Origin: Streptomyces spongiicola
GTDB lineage: Bacteria; Actinomycetota; Actinomycetes; Streptomycetales; Streptomycetaceae
DNA: 64,000 nucleotides
Reading direction: 5' to 3'
Assembly: GCF_003122365.1 (NCBI RefSeq)
Contig: NZ_CP029254.1
Span: 6,574,001 to 6,638,000 of the forward strand
In this document: positions 7,883 to 17,181 of the stretch, in pieces
How the letters are laid out: every line of letters begins with the position of its first letter
How positions within the stretch are numbered: the stretch's first letter is position 1
Translations under genes and position numbers: made by a program
The notes under the pieces: model-generated
What the model was told of the DNA's origin: nothing
The model's input: only the letters and a program-made list of their open reading frames with translations
Database searches by the model: none

Positions 7883-9226
7883 TCACTTCGGCTCGTACGC
7901 GGCCATGGCCCGCCGCACGGCGGGCGAGAACAGCTCGGGACCCAGCGCGTCCGAGTACGCCAGCCCCTCCGGGGTGAGCCGCAGCAGCCCCCCGCTCTCC
8001 TCCAGCCAGCCGCGCCCGGCGAACGCGGCCAGCTCGGCGGGGAAGTCCTCGGCGGGCGTGCTCCCGAAACGCTCCCGGTAGCCGGCCACCTCCATGCCCC
8101 GCGCCTGCAGCAGCGACTGCAGCAGATGCCGGCGGCGCGCCTCGCCGCCGTCGATCGGCCGGCCGACCTCGGCGCGGGTGAAGTCCGCCGCCTCCGTGTA
8201 GTCGTCGATGATCCCGCGTATCCGGCGCATGTCGACGGCGTAGTCGAAGGAGTAGTGCAGCCCCGAGGTGTACGAGCGTGCCCCGCAGCCGAGGCCGATC
8301 ATGCCGTCGGTCTGGCAGGCGTGGTCGGCCGGGCCGCGCGGCGCCGTGCCCGGCGCGCCGCGGCGCCGGAACATCCGCATCGATACCTGCTGGTAGCCGT
8401 GCGTCAGGAGATGGTCGCGGCCCTGCCGGTAGAGCCGCAGCCGCTGCTCGTCCCAGGCGGTGTCCGTGTCACTGCCCGGCTGCCGGCCGAGGCCCGTCAG
8501 CGGCCGTACGTACAGGGGGTAGAGGTACAGCTCTTCGGGTCGCCAGGCGAGCGCCGCGTCGAGGGAGCGCCGCCAGGTCGTCTCCGTCTGCCCGTCGATG
8601 CCGTAGATCAGGTCGATGTTGAGGACGGGCACACCGGTGCGGCGGATGCGGCCGAGCGCGGCCTCGACGTCGGCGCGCCGCTGCGGGCGGACGGCTGCCC
8701 TCGCCTCGTCGTCCACGAAACTCTGCACGCCGATGCTCAACCGGGTCGTGCCGCGCTCGGCGAGCACCGCGAGGCGGTCGGCGGTCGCGGTGGCCGGGGA
8801 CGTCTCCACCGACAGCGGCACCTCGCGCAGATCGGCGCCCATCCGCCGCTCGGCGATGTCGCAGAGCCGCTCCAGCTCCCCGGCGGTGAGGAAGGTCGGC
8901 GTGCCGCCGCCGAACGCGGCCGCCGCGAACCGGACCGGTTCGGTGTCGCCCAGTGCCTCCCGCACGGCCGCGGCCTGCCGCTCCAGCGCGTCGAGATACC
9001 GCGTCGTCAGCTCGCCGGGGGCGCCGATCCGGGTGAAGAGGTTGCAGAAGCCGCAGCGGACCTCGCAGAACGGGATGTGGAGGTAGAGGGAGAGAGCGTC
9101 CTTCCGCTCCCCGGCCCACAGTGCGCCCAGCGCGGGCCGCTCCGGCAGCGGACGGTAGGACGTCTTGTGCGGGTAGGCGTACACATAGCTCCGGTAGGGG
9201 CGGATCCGCCGCAGCGCGCCGCTCAC
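7883..9226 (-). CDS. STM4012-family radical SAM protein (HemN-like)
   Basis: A 447-residue protein with the HemN-type opening YLHIPFCEVRCGFCNLF (C54, C58, C61) and the following GGGTPT SAM-binding motif. It resembles oxygen-independent coproporphyrinogen oxidase but belongs to the STM4012 group found in this conserved operon, so haem synthesis should not be assumed. The GTG at 9226 overlaps the TGA of the upstream sulfatase-fold gene (GTGA), which decides the start; a longer reading frame to 9286 runs into that gene. Function unknown. Confidence 0.86.
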   Translation of the reverse strand: MSGALRRIRPYRSYVYAYPHKTSYRPLPERPALGALWAGERKDALSLYLHIPFCEVRCGFCNLFTRIGAPGELTTRYLDALERQAAAVREALGDTEPVRFAAAAFGGGTPTFLTAGELERLCDIAERRMGADLREVPLSVETSPATATADRLAVLAERGTTRLSIGVQSFVDDEARAAVRPQRRADVEAALGRIRRTGVPVLNIDLIYGIDGQTETTWRRSLDAALAWRPEELYLYPLYVRPLTGLGRQPGSDTDTAWDEQRLRLYRQGRDHLLTHGYQQVSMRMFRRRGAPGTAPRGPADHACQTDGMIGLGCGARSYTSGLHYSFDYAVDMRRIRGIIDDYTEAADFTRAEVGRPIDGGEARRRHLLQSLLQARGMEVAGYRERFGSTPAEDFPAELAAFAGRGWLEESGGLLRLTPEGLAYSDALGPELFSPAVRRAMAAYEPK

Positions 9227-10116
9227 CGGGCACCGACCCCCTCGTCGGGGCCGGGCAGGAGGAACTGCGCGTACGGCACGGTCCACACGACCTCGTGCCC
9301 CAGTCGGTGGCCGGTGTAACCGTCCTCGCCGTACGCCGTGCCGTGGTCGGAGCAGACGATCGCGAAGCAGCGCCGGCGGCTGGCGGCCGCGGCGAAGAGG
9401 CGGCCCATGTGCCGGTCGACGTACTCCAGCGCCGCGGCGTGGGTCTCGCGCGAGTCACCCGCCTCCCGCGTCGCCCCGGGCAGGTGGAACCAGTTGGGCT
9501 GGTGCAGGGCCGAGACGTTGACGAAGAGGAACAGGCGCCGGTCCGCGGGGAGCGCGGCGACGACCTCCTCCGCTCTGGCGACCTGCGACTCGAAGGAGGT
9601 CGGCGAGGCCACCCCGAACTCCGGCTCCCAGTGGCTCTCCTGGAACAGTCCCGGCAGCACGGTGCCGAGCGGCCCCCGCCGGTTGAAGAAACCGACGCCG
9701 CCGATGCACACCGTCCGGTACCCGGCTCCGGCGAGCCCGGAGACCAGGTCCGGAGTGTCGTACACGAACGTGCCGTCGGCGGTCGTCTCGCTGCCCGCGA
9801 ACCGCGCGGCGAACAGCCTCGGGTGGGGACCGGGCCCCGCGGGTGTCGGCAGGAAGCCGGCGAAGATGGCCTGATGCGAGGCCCAGGTGAAGCTGCCCGG
9901 GGAGTGCCGCCGCTCCCAGCGGCCGCCCGGGAGGCGACCCGCCAGATGCGGGATGCGGCCGGCGGCCGCAAGCTCCTCGGCGACGTCGAAGCGCAGTGTG
10001 TCGAGGGTGACGAGCAGCAGGTCGTGCGTGCCGACGACCTCCCGCATGTCCGTCGGGGGCGATCCGGCGCTGCGGTGCGGTGGCCCTGCCGGTTCCGTCG
10101 TGGGGGACTGCGTCAC
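9223..10116 (-). CDS. STM4013-family sulfatase/alkaline-phosphatase-fold protein
   Basis: A protein of about 297 residues with the metal-binding opening LLLVTLDTLRFD and a second metal site near SDHGTAYGEDGYTGH, the architecture of the alkaline phosphatase/sulfatase superfamily. No signal peptide is seen, so it probably acts in the cytoplasm. The start is taken as GTG 10116 because it overlaps the TGA of the STM4014 gene in the same GTGA arrangement as its neighbours; an ATG at 10155 would add 13 residues. It could be a phosphatase, sulfatase or phosphotransferase; chemistry is not proven for the family. Confidence 0.84.
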   Translation of the reverse strand: MTQSPTTEPAGPPHRSAGSPPTDMREVVGTHDLLLVTLDTLRFDVAEELAAAGRIPHLAGRLPGGRWERRHSPGSFTWASHQAIFAGFLPTPAGPGPHPRLFAARFAGSETTADGTFVYDTPDLVSGLAGAGYRTVCIGGVGFFNRRGPLGTVLPGLFQESHWEPEFGVASPTSFESQVARAEEVVAALPADRRLFLFVNVSALHQPNWFHLPGATREAGDSRETHAAALEYVDRHMGRLFAAAASRRRCFAIVCSDHGTAYGEDGYTGHRLGHEVVWTVPYAQFLLPGPDEGVGAR

Positions 10117-11276
10117 GCGGGCCGGTCCGGTCCGGCCGGGTGGGGCTTGGTGCATGCTGGTTCCTCATCGTGCGGTCGTACGGCTGCGGCGACCTGCGCC
10201 GCATAGGTGTCGAGTCCCTCACTGCCGCTGCCCGGCAGTCCCGTGAGCCCCGGCAGGAGGTCGCCGAAGGCGTTGACCTCGCCGACGGCGAACCGGCGCC
10301 AGCCGGTGGCCGGCAGCAGGTCGACACCGACGCACAGGGTTCCGGGGAAGCGGCGGGCGGCCCGCTCGCACGGGCCGAGCACGTCGTCGCGCCAGCTGCG
10401 GCCGGCGGCCCGCACCGCGGCCCTGGCCTCGGCCAGCTCCCCCCGCCGGCCGCCCAGATGGAGATTGGTCAGCGGGGAGCGGCTCGTTCGCACCACGGCG
10501 TGTGTGGCCCGGCCGGCGACGACCACGACCCGAAGGTCGGCGGCCCGCCCGTGCTGGCCGGCCTTCGGCAGCCAGCGCTCGATGTGCAGACCGTCGGGCG
10601 CGAGGGCGTCCACGATCGCGGCGATCTCCGGCTCGGCGGTGTAGCGGCGCAGCCTGAGCGAGTTGAACAGCCTTCCGTCCGGGGCACGTTCCACCGATGT
10701 GACCGCCCGGACGCGGCCGCCGCCCGCGGACTCCACGGCCAGGACACCGGACGCCGAGGAACCGTGCGCGAGCTTCACGAACGCACGGCGGTAGCCCGGT
10801 TCCGCGAGCACGGCCCGCACCTCGTCCCAGCCGCGAACGGCGGGCGCCCCGGCGCCCGAGGTGGGAGACGGCGGAACCGCCACCCCGGCCGTCGCGAGCC
10901 GCTCGTGGCACAGCCGCTTGTCGAACAGCACGGCGATCTCCGCCGGGTCGTCGAGCAGGGCACCGCCGGCCGCCCGCACGGATTCCGCCACCTCCAGAAC
11001 GGCGGCCGTGAAACGGGCGTACCACCGGCCGGTGCCTTCGACCCGGGCCGGGTCCTCGACCCCGCGCAGCAGCCGGTCCACCTCCGGGTCCTCGCCGGGC
11101 GAGTCGATCCGCACGGTCTCCCCGTCGGCGAAGCCGGCCCGGCCGCGCAGGACGTCCGGCCACGGGACCACACGCGCCTTGGGCAGCCCCGCCGCGCGCA
11201 GGGCGTGCTGGAAGAAGGCGACCCGGCGGTTCCCCGGGACGCCGACCACGGCGAACCTCCGTGCCGCCGGGCTCAC
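10113..11276 (-). CDS. STM4014-family ATP-grasp protein
   Basis: A 387-residue protein with ATP-grasp features: a nucleotide-binding Lys in FVKLAHGSSASGV, the central LRVVVVAG strand, and the metal-binding pair in AVGEVNAFGDL. The closest fold relatives are glutathione-synthetase and RimK-like ligases, which join a carboxylate to an amine, so a ligase role is likely; the substrate is unknown. GTG 11276 overlaps the stop of the LRR gene, and its own stop overlaps the next start, so translation is coupled on both sides. The C-terminus is extended and Pro-rich. Confidence 0.83.
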   Translation of the reverse strand: MSPAARRFAVVGVPGNRRVAFFQHALRAAGLPKARVVPWPDVLRGRAGFADGETVRIDSPGEDPEVDRLLRGVEDPARVEGTGRWYARFTAAVLEVAESVRAAGGALLDDPAEIAVLFDKRLCHERLATAGVAVPPSPTSGAGAPAVRGWDEVRAVLAEPGYRRAFVKLAHGSSASGVLAVESAGGGRVRAVTSVERAPDGRLFNSLRLRRYTAEPEIAAIVDALAPDGLHIERWLPKAGQHGRAADLRVVVVAGRATHAVVRTSRSPLTNLHLGGRRGELAEARAAVRAAGRSWRDDVLGPCERAARRFPGTLCVGVDLLPATGWRRFAVGEVNAFGDLLPGLTGLPGSGSEGLDTYAAQVAAAVRPHDEEPACTKPHPAGPDRPA

Positions 11277-12226
11277 TCGGCCACCGCGGTGAACCGGCCG
11301 CCGTCCCCGTCGTCGTCCCAGGGCTCCTGCACGTCGTCCAGATTGACGGTGACCCCGGAGGGCTCCAGGGCGCGCCGTATCCGCTCGCCCATCGGCGCGT
11401 CGATGAAGTGGTGGTGCAGATCGAGTTCTCTGAGATGGGTGAGCGGCTGACCCTCCAGCAGCGCCGCCGCGCCCTGGTCGCCCAGGGTGCCCATCGACAG
11501 GTCCAGTACCTCCAGCCGGGGCACGACGGGCGCCGCCGCCAGGGCCGCGGCGATCTCGTCCTGGATCTCGCTGTTGCGCAGGGCCAGCCGGCGGAGCCCG
11601 GGAAGCCGGGTGCCGGCGAGGAACGGCTCCAGATCGGCGAGTTCGGCGTCTCCGCCGTAGCCGGAGGTGCCGAGCCAGAGGTCGAGGCGCTCCAGCGACG
11701 GCAGTTCGCAGGCGGCGACGCCGCGCACCACCTCGGCCGGCAGGCCACCGCTCTCGATGACCAGCGTCCGCAGCCGGTCGTGCCGGGCCGCTCCGAACGC
11801 CAGGCCCATGCCGCCCCGCACCCCGAACTCCTCCAGTCCCGGGAAGCCGTCGAGCAGCGGCGTGACATCGCCCTGGTGGATCCAGGAGATCTCGCACTCC
11901 TCGAACGTGATGTCGCCGACGAACAGCGCGCGCAGCTCCGGCAGCCGGTCGCGGGCGGCGAGCAGCGTGGAGAGCACCTCGCCGGGACCTCTCTCGTAGA
12001 CGTCGCTCCAGGCGCCCACGATCAGCGCCCTGACCTTCGCGGTGTCGACGGCGGCGGCGAAGCGCGCGAAGGCGTCCCCCCACGCTTCGTCGCTCTCGTA
12101 CGCCTCGACGGCGACACGCCAGGCGACGGCCGCCGGGCCGGGCAGCCGGCCGGCCTTCGCGCCGGCGTCGGGGAAGTCGAACGCGGGCAGGCCGTGCAGC
12201 GCCTGCAGATGGCTCCCGATGGTCAT
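11273..12226 (-). CDS. STM4015-family leucine-rich-repeat protein
   Basis: First gene of the operon, 317 residues. From about residue 100 onward it shows irregular Leu-rich repeats of 25-30 residues (for example LERLDLWLG, LEVLDLSMG and LRELDLHHH), expected to form a curved binding surface; the N-terminal third looks globular. LRR proteins usually bind other proteins, so it may hold a peptide substrate or assemble the other enzymes; that is inference. ATG 12226 has a GGAG site seven bases upstream. No signal peptide. The promoter should lie in 12227-12400. Confidence 0.84.
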   Translation of the reverse strand: MTIGSHLQALHGLPAFDFPDAGAKAGRLPGPAAVAWRVAVEAYESDEAWGDAFARFAAAVDTAKVRALIVGAWSDVYERGPGEVLSTLLAARDRLPELRALFVGDITFEECEISWIHQGDVTPLLDGFPGLEEFGVRGGMGLAFGAARHDRLRTLVIESGGLPAEVVRGVAACELPSLERLDLWLGTSGYGGDAELADLEPFLAGTRLPGLRRLALRNSEIQDEIAAALAAAPVVPRLEVLDLSMGTLGDQGAAALLEGQPLTHLRELDLHHHFIDAPMGERIRRALEPSGVTVNLDDVQEPWDDDGDGGRFTAVAE

Positions 12227-12706
12227 GACGATGCTCCAGACAGCGGACGGCGGTGATCGGCTGATGTGCGAGCAGTTCTACCAAGCGCCACTGACAGGGC
12301 CCGCCGCGGGGCGTCCACCGCGGCGGGAGGTGTCAGCGGCCCTCGCCCCGGGCGGGCCGGAGGCGGCGTCATCACCGGTAGACGCGCACGAGGCAGCCGG
12401 CCCTCGCTGCGGGCGGGCAGCGGCGGTCTCCCGCCCCGACCCGCCGGCGCCGCGGCGGCCGCCGCGGCGCCGAGGGGGCTTCGGTCCGCCGCACGTGCTC
12501 GCGCCCGGGCCGGTCGCGCTCCCGCTGCGGCCGGCCCGGTCGTTCCGCCCGCCTCCGCCCGGCCGGAACGCCGCCCGGTCGTGGGGCGCTTCGGCGGGCG
12601 GCCCCCGGAACCTCCGCCCGGACAGCTGCGGCGGCCGATGTCAGACCCTGCCCCTAACGTCCGTCACAGCCCGGCGCACCAGGTGCCGGGGGCCGAGGGG
12701 AGAGCC
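12227..12706. other. Divergent intergenic region before the LRR operon
   Basis: About 480 bases between divergent genes. The 70 bases next to the LRR gene are less GC-rich and probably contain its promoter. The rest is GC-rich with no recognised gene or repeat. Confidence 0.5.
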
Positions 12707-13033
12707 ATGTACCGGCAGGGAGACGTGCTGATCGTGCCCGTGGCGGAGGACACCGTCCCCGCCCGTGCGGAGGATGCGCCGGGGGAGCCGAGGGACGGCC
12801 GCGGGCGGCTGGTGCTGGCCCTCGGCGAGGTCACGGGCCACGCCCACGCGGTGACGGGTCCGGGGCGGCTCTTCCGCGACGCGGGCCCGTCCGGGCCGAT
12901 GCTTCTGCACCTCCCCGAGGGCGGCCGGGTGGTGCACGAGGAGCACGCGCCGATACCGCTGCCGAAGGGCTGGTACCGGGCGGTGCGCCAGCGGGAGTAC
13001 CTCCCGGGCGCGGTGCGGATCGTCGCGGACTGA
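12707..13033 (+). CDS. Small conserved hypothetical protein
   Basis: A 108-residue protein with no membrane segment. It starts at ATG 12707 behind GGGGAGAG. It is beta-rich with two conserved-looking stretches, LALGEVTGHAHAV and PKGWYRAVRQREY; the His-rich first motif could bind metal. It precedes the DUF6745-like gene on the same strand by 111 bp and is probably co-transcribed. Similar small proteins are found beside DUF6745/LRR genes in actinobacteria. No function can be named. Confidence 0.75.
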   Translation: MYRQGDVLIVPVAEDTVPARAEDAPGEPRDGRGRLVLALGEVTGHAHAVTGPGRLFRDAGPSGPMLLHLPEGGRVVHEEHAPIPLPKGWYRAVRQREYLPGAVRIVAD

Positions 13034-13144
13034 GCGCGGTGAGCGCCCTCCTCCCGGGGAGGGCCGACGGTGCGCGCGACGCGGCGGGACGGGCACCGGC
13101 CCGCAGCAGGGCAGGAACAGGCTTACAGGGGAAGGGGCTTCGGA

Positions 13145-14188
13145 ATGCAGTACACGGACGAGTGGCGGGCGGTGGCCGCGGCGACGGGCCCGGCCGACCG
13201 GGCGGCTGCCGAGGACGCGGTCAGGCTCGCCTACCGCACGGCCGGGCTCGCGGAGCCCGGGCGCTTCGTGTGGGCGGGATCGCCCAGGGCCGCGGTGACG
13301 GCGGTGCGGTCGCTCCGGGACGCGGGACGCTCGGTGCGGGACGAGGTGAGGACTGTGCCCTGGGCCGAGGAGCGCCGACGGGTGCACGACGCCCTCGGTC
13401 CGGCGGGCTGGACGGAACTCTGGGGCAGGACCGGCGCGCTGCTGTGGGACACCACGCGCGCGCTGGCGGAGCGGATACGGGCGGGAGTGGCCGACGCCCT
13501 CGCGGCGGACGCCGTCCGCGCCGGGGACGGCCCCGACGCCGCGGACGCCGCGGACGCCGAGCGGAAGGCGGTGCGGATGGTCCTGCTGGACGCGGTGCTG
13601 GGCCAGCACGACGCCGCCTGGCTCGCCGCCTTCGACGGCCGCAGCGACCGGCTGGCCGGCCTGGCCCGGGTGGCCCGGCACGCCGGCTGGTGGTGGCCCT
13701 TCGAGAAGGCGGTGGTGATCTGCGAGCGGCCCGTGGAACTGTACCGCGACGAGGCAGGCCGGCTCGATCGCGGCGACGGTCCGGCGCTGGCGTTCCCGGA
13801 CGGCTTCGCGCTCCACGCCTGGCGCGGAATGCCGGTGACGGCCGAGTTCCTGTCCGGTCTGGCCTCTCTCACCCCGGAGCGCATACGCACCGAGGAGAAC
13901 GCCGAACTGCGCCGGGTCATGCTGGAGTTCTACGGCTACGACCGCTATCTGGCCGAGTCGGGCGCCCGGCCCGTCCACCGGGACGAGACCGGCGTCCTGT
14001 GGTGCATCGCGCTGGCCGACGACGAGGACGTGACGATGGTCGAGGTGGTCAACTCCACGCCCGAGCCCGACGGTACGCACAAGACCTACTGGCTGCGGGT
14101 GCCGCCCTCGACCCGGACCGCCAAGGAGGGCGTCGCATGGACCTTCGGACTGGACGCCGGGGCGTACGCCCCTCTGCGTCAGACCTGA
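13145..14188 (+). CDS. DUF6745-like protein of unknown function
   Basis: A 347-residue soluble protein with an Ala/Arg-rich helical N-terminal half and a C-terminal part containing GFALHAWRGMPVTAEF and the stretch around LAESGARPVHRDETG. These fit the family named DUF6745, which often accompanies LRR proteins; the family call is from memory of its pattern and is moderate. ATG 13145 follows GGGGAAGGGG. Its last 10 bases overlap the convergent kinase gene. Near the LRR operon it may share that unknown pathway, but it is divergently oriented. Confidence 0.7.
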   Translation: MQYTDEWRAVAAATGPADRAAAEDAVRLAYRTAGLAEPGRFVWAGSPRAAVTAVRSLRDAGRSVRDEVRTVPWAEERRRVHDALGPAGWTELWGRTGALLWDTTRALAERIRAGVADALAADAVRAGDGPDAADAADAERKAVRMVLLDAVLGQHDAAWLAAFDGRSDRLAGLARVARHAGWWWPFEKAVVICERPVELYRDEAGRLDRGDGPALAFPDGFALHAWRGMPVTAEFLSGLASLTPERIRTEENAELRRVMLEFYGYDRYLAESGARPVHRDETGVLWCIALADDEDVTMVEVVNSTPEPDGTHKTYWLRVPPSTRTAKEGVAWTFGLDAGAYAPLRQT

Positions 14189-15096
14189 GCGGAGGCCAGC
14201 GCCTCCCGGCCGATCAGCGCCGAACCCCCCTGCCCCGTGCAGGCGTAGGCCCCGGCCACCGCACCCAGCCTTGCGCAGTCCTCCAGGCGGAGGCCCGCCA
14301 GCCGGCCGTAGAGGAAGCCGGAGACGTACGCGTCGCCCGCGCCGTTGGAGTCCACCACCGGTGCGGGCGGCACCGTCGCCGGTATGGGTCGGGGTGTGCG
14401 GCTGCCGTCGCGGGTCATCAGATACGAGCCGCCGGCCCCGGCCGTGGCGACCACCACCTCGGCGCGGCCCTCGCGCAGGATCTCGCGCATCACCGACGCG
14501 ATCCGCTCGCCGGCCCCGGCCGCGCTCAGGAACACCACGTCGGAGCGGAGCGCGAAGTCCCGGTGGTAGTCCTCCACTCCGTCCCAGTCGTGGAGATCGG
14601 TCGATACGGGCACCCCGAGTTCCGCCACGTCGTCGTACAGGAAGCGGGCGAAGTCCACGATCGACAGGTGGACGTGGCGGGCCCGCCGCAGATGGCGGAG
14701 GTAGAAGTCGCGCGGCATCCGCAGACCGCCCGGGTCGCGGGCGTCGTGGAACGACATCCCGCGGCCCGTGCCGTCGACCAGGTTCACCGCACGCCTGGTT
14801 CCGGCGGGGGAGACCAGATACTCGAAGTCCACCCCGCCGCCCACCAGCCGTTCCCGCACCCGGCGGCCCGGCAGGTCGTCGCCGATGAAGTCGAGGAAGG
14901 TCACACCCAGCCCGAGCGCCCGGCACCCCAGCGCCACATTGCCGCCGGTGTGGCCGACCCACTCACGGATCGGCGGCACCCCGACCGAGTCCGCCTGCGG
15001 CACCGGCAGGGATTCGACCCGCACCACCGTGTCGACCCCGCTTCCGCCGACCACGAGTACATCGAGGGCGGACTGCTCCGTGCTCTGTGCCGACAA
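14179..15096 (-). CDS. PfkB-family carbohydrate/nucleoside kinase
   Basis: A 305-residue ribokinase-fold protein. It has the N-terminal GGNVALG substrate motif, a RAVNLVDG strand, and the C-terminal PfkB signature VVDSNGAGDAYVSGF with the catalytic Asp and anion-hole GAGD. It should phosphorylate a sugar or nucleoside; the substrate cannot be read. The TTG at 15096 is chosen as start because GAGAGGA lies 6 bases upstream on the minus strand, whereas longer reading frames lack a site. Isolated from other sugar genes. Confidence 0.85.
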   Translation of the reverse strand: MSAQSTEQSALDVLVVGGSGVDTVVRVESLPVPQADSVGVPPIREWVGHTGGNVALGCRALGLGVTFLDFIGDDLPGRRVRERLVGGGVDFEYLVSPAGTRRAVNLVDGTGRGMSFHDARDPGGLRMPRDFYLRHLRRARHVHLSIVDFARFLYDDVAELGVPVSTDLHDWDGVEDYHRDFALRSDVVFLSAAGAGERIASVMREILREGRAEVVVATAGAGGSYLMTRDGSRTPRPIPATVPPAPVVDSNGAGDAYVSGFLYGRLAGLRLEDCARLGAVAGAYACTGQGGSALIGREALASAQV

Positions 15097-15257
15097 GGTC
15101 TTCCTCTCCGCGTGCCTGCCCGTGCGCTGAGCACTCTGCCCTGTCAACGCCGTTCGGTCGAGCCCCGGTTCGCGGAAGCGCCTTTTGTGCCGGTTCCGGC
15201 GTGGCGCACGCGGCTCGGTGGACCGCACGCGGCGGGGCCGGGACGTGGCCGGCCGCC

Positions 15258-15290
15258 GGAGGGGATGTCGGAGGGGATGTCGGAGGGGAC
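15258..15290. repeat. Short 12-bp tandem repeat
   Basis: Nearly three copies of GGAGGGGATGTC lie in the 240-base gap between the divergent kinase and DinB genes, just upstream of the DinB start. Confidence 0.75.
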
Positions 15291-15336
15291 GCCGTATTCG
15301 CCGGCGACCGGGGTCACCACGCGGCATGATGCGATC

Positions 15337-15912
15337 ATGGATTCAGGCGAGCGCGGCAACGAGGCGCCGGCAACCCGGTGGACCCCCTCCACGATCTACC
15401 CGGATATGTGGGTCGACCCGGACGGCGATCCGCGCGAGACGTCGGTCGGAACGGCCGACGAACGCGGTGCGCTGCTGGAGAGTCTGCGCCGCTTCCGACT
15501 CACCGTCGAGATGAAGTGCGCGGGCCTGGACGCCGGGCAGATGGCCCGGCGCTCCGTGCCTCCGTCCACGATGTCTCTGCTCGGGCTGGTGCGGCACATG
15601 GCCGAGGACGAACGGCACTTCCGCCGGATGGCCGGCGAGGACTCGCCGAGGATCTATCGCACCGCCGAGGACCGCGACGGCGACTGGAACGGTGCGATCG
15701 CCGACCCCTCGGTCGTGGCGGAGGCGTGGGACCGATGGCGGGCCGAGAAGGAACTGACCGACCGGTTCATCGCCGGCTTCGCCGACCTCGGCACCCGGAC
15801 CGGGGAGGCACCCCTCCGGGAGATACTGGTGGCGCAGATCGGCGAGTACGCGCGGCACTGCGGCCATGCCGACCTCCTGCGCGAGCGGATCGACGGCCGA
15901 GTGGGCCAATGA
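15337..15912 (+). CDS. DinB-superfamily protein (DUF664 type)
   Basis: A 191-residue four-helix-bundle protein. The expected metal-site histidines are in LVRHMAEDERH and YARHCGHADLLRE. The family includes mycothiol- and bacillithiol-dependent enzymes, so a thiol-transfer or detoxification role is possible in a mycothiol-producing actinobacterium. The ATG at 15337 fits the conserved N-terminus; no strong ribosome-binding site is visible. Probably monocistronic. Confidence 0.85.
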   Translation: MDSGERGNEAPATRWTPSTIYPDMWVDPDGDPRETSVGTADERGALLESLRRFRLTVEMKCAGLDAGQMARRSVPPSTMSLLGLVRHMAEDERHFRRMAGEDSPRIYRTAEDRDGDWNGAIADPSVVAEAWDRWRAEKELTDRFIAGFADLGTRTGEAPLREILVAQIGEYARHCGHADLLRERIDGRVGQ

Positions 15913-15978
15913 CCACACACTGACGAGGGGATCCGGGCAGGGCGAGAAGCCGGCCGCCCGCCACCCGGCGGGCAACCT

Positions 15979-17181
15979 TCAGAACTTCCGCCGGGGAGCC
16001 TGCACGCGCGTGGCGATTTCCAGCAGGCGCCGGTCGGTTGCGTGCCCGGCGACGACGGCCAGTCCGACGGGCAGTCCGCCCACCGCCATCCCGGGCAGCA
16101 CGAGACAGGGAAGGCCGGCGCTGCTCGCCAGGCAGGTGAGGCGGAACGCGGCGTCGCGGAGCGCTGCCTTCCGCTCGGGGGCCTCGTCTGTCGGCGGCGC
16201 CGGGCCGCCCGCAGCGGGGAGCAGGAGCACGGTGTCGTCACGCAGAGCCGAACGCACGGCCCGGCCCGCGCGGTGCACCACATCCTCCGCGGCCGCCCGG
16301 CGCTGCGCGGTGACCTCCGAGGCGCGGGCGAAGCGGGCCGCGATACCGGGGCCGAGCGCACCGGGATGGGCCCGCACCCAGGCACCGTCGCTCTCCCAGA
16401 CCTCGGCTCCCTGGGCGGTCGCGAACGCCGCCCCGAGGACCCCGGGGTCGGTTCCCAGGGAGGGCACCCGCGCGAGGCGAAGCCCGGCCCGCGCCGCCAG
16501 GTCCGCGGCCGCCTCGGCGAACGCGTCGGCGACCTCCGGCTCGGCGAGGGCGACGAGATCGCCCGCCACCAGGGCCGTGCGGAACGGTAGCGCGGCTTCG
16601 GCCGCCCCGACCTTCGGCAGCAGGACGTCGCCGACGCGTGCCAGCGGCCCGGGGTCCCGCGCCAGCCAGGCGACGGTGTCGAACGACGGTGCCAGCGGCA
16701 GCATTCCGGTGACGGGGACGAGGCCGTGCGTGGGCCGCAGACCGTACAGGCCGCAGTAGGAGGCGGGCACCCTGATCGAGCCGGCCGTGTCGCTCCCGAG
16801 GCCCGCGTCGGCCTCGCCGAGCGCGACGGCCGAGGCCGGCCCGCTCGACGAGCCGCCGGGCACCCGGCCGGGCGCGGCCGGGTTGGGCGGGGTGCCGTAG
16901 TGGGCGTTCGTCCCGTTGAGGCTGTAGGCGAACTCGTCCGTCTGGGCGATGCCGGCCACATCGGCCCCGGCGTCCAGTAGGGCGGCCACCGCCCAGGAGT
17001 GCGACGGCTGCGGTTCGGCCTCCGCCAGCCGGGCCGGATTGCCGGCGCCGATCCGGTGCCCCGCGACGGCGTGGATGTCCTTCACCGCCAGGCGCACCCC
17101 CCGCAACCTCCCGGCAGCGGCCCCCGCCACCAGGGGGTCGCCGCGCTCACGCCACACCGCCGAGTCGTCGGCCGACCGCAT
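15979..17181 (-). CDS. Amidase-signature family amidase (AtzF/GatA-like)
   Basis: A 400-residue enzyme with the Ser-cis-Ser-Lys triad: Lys34 in LAVKD, cis-Ser in the GGSSSG loop (about 109-114) and nucleophile Ser135 in GSDTAGSIRVPAS. It should hydrolyse an amide; its short length and lack of GatA tail features point to a stand-alone amidase such as allophanate-hydrolase-like enzymes rather than tRNA amidotransferase. ATG 17181 has CAGGAGG upstream. No partner gene is near. Confidence 0.88.
   Translation of the reverse strand: MRSADDSAVWRERGDPLVAGAAAGRLRGVRLAVKDIHAVAGHRIGAGNPARLAEAEPQPSHSWAVAALLDAGADVAGIAQTDEFAYSLNGTNAHYGTPPNPAAPGRVPGGSSSGPASAVALGEADAGLGSDTAGSIRVPASYCGLYGLRPTHGLVPVTGMLPLAPSFDTVAWLARDPGPLARVGDVLLPKVGAAEAALPFRTALVAGDLVALAEPEVADAFAEAAADLAARAGLRLARVPSLGTDPGVLGAAFATAQGAEVWESDGAWVRAHPGALGPGIAARFARASEVTAQRRAAAEDVVHRAGRAVRSALRDDTVLLLPAAGGPAPPTDEAPERKAALRDAAFRLTCLASSAGLPCLVLPGMAVGGLPVGLAVVAGHATDRRLLEIATRVQAPRRKF

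Noticed and set aside
6862..12226. Naming the operon a porphyrin or sulfate-ester pathway
   Set aside because: HemN-like and sulfatase-like folds are shared by many chemistries; no substrate-specific residues can be read.
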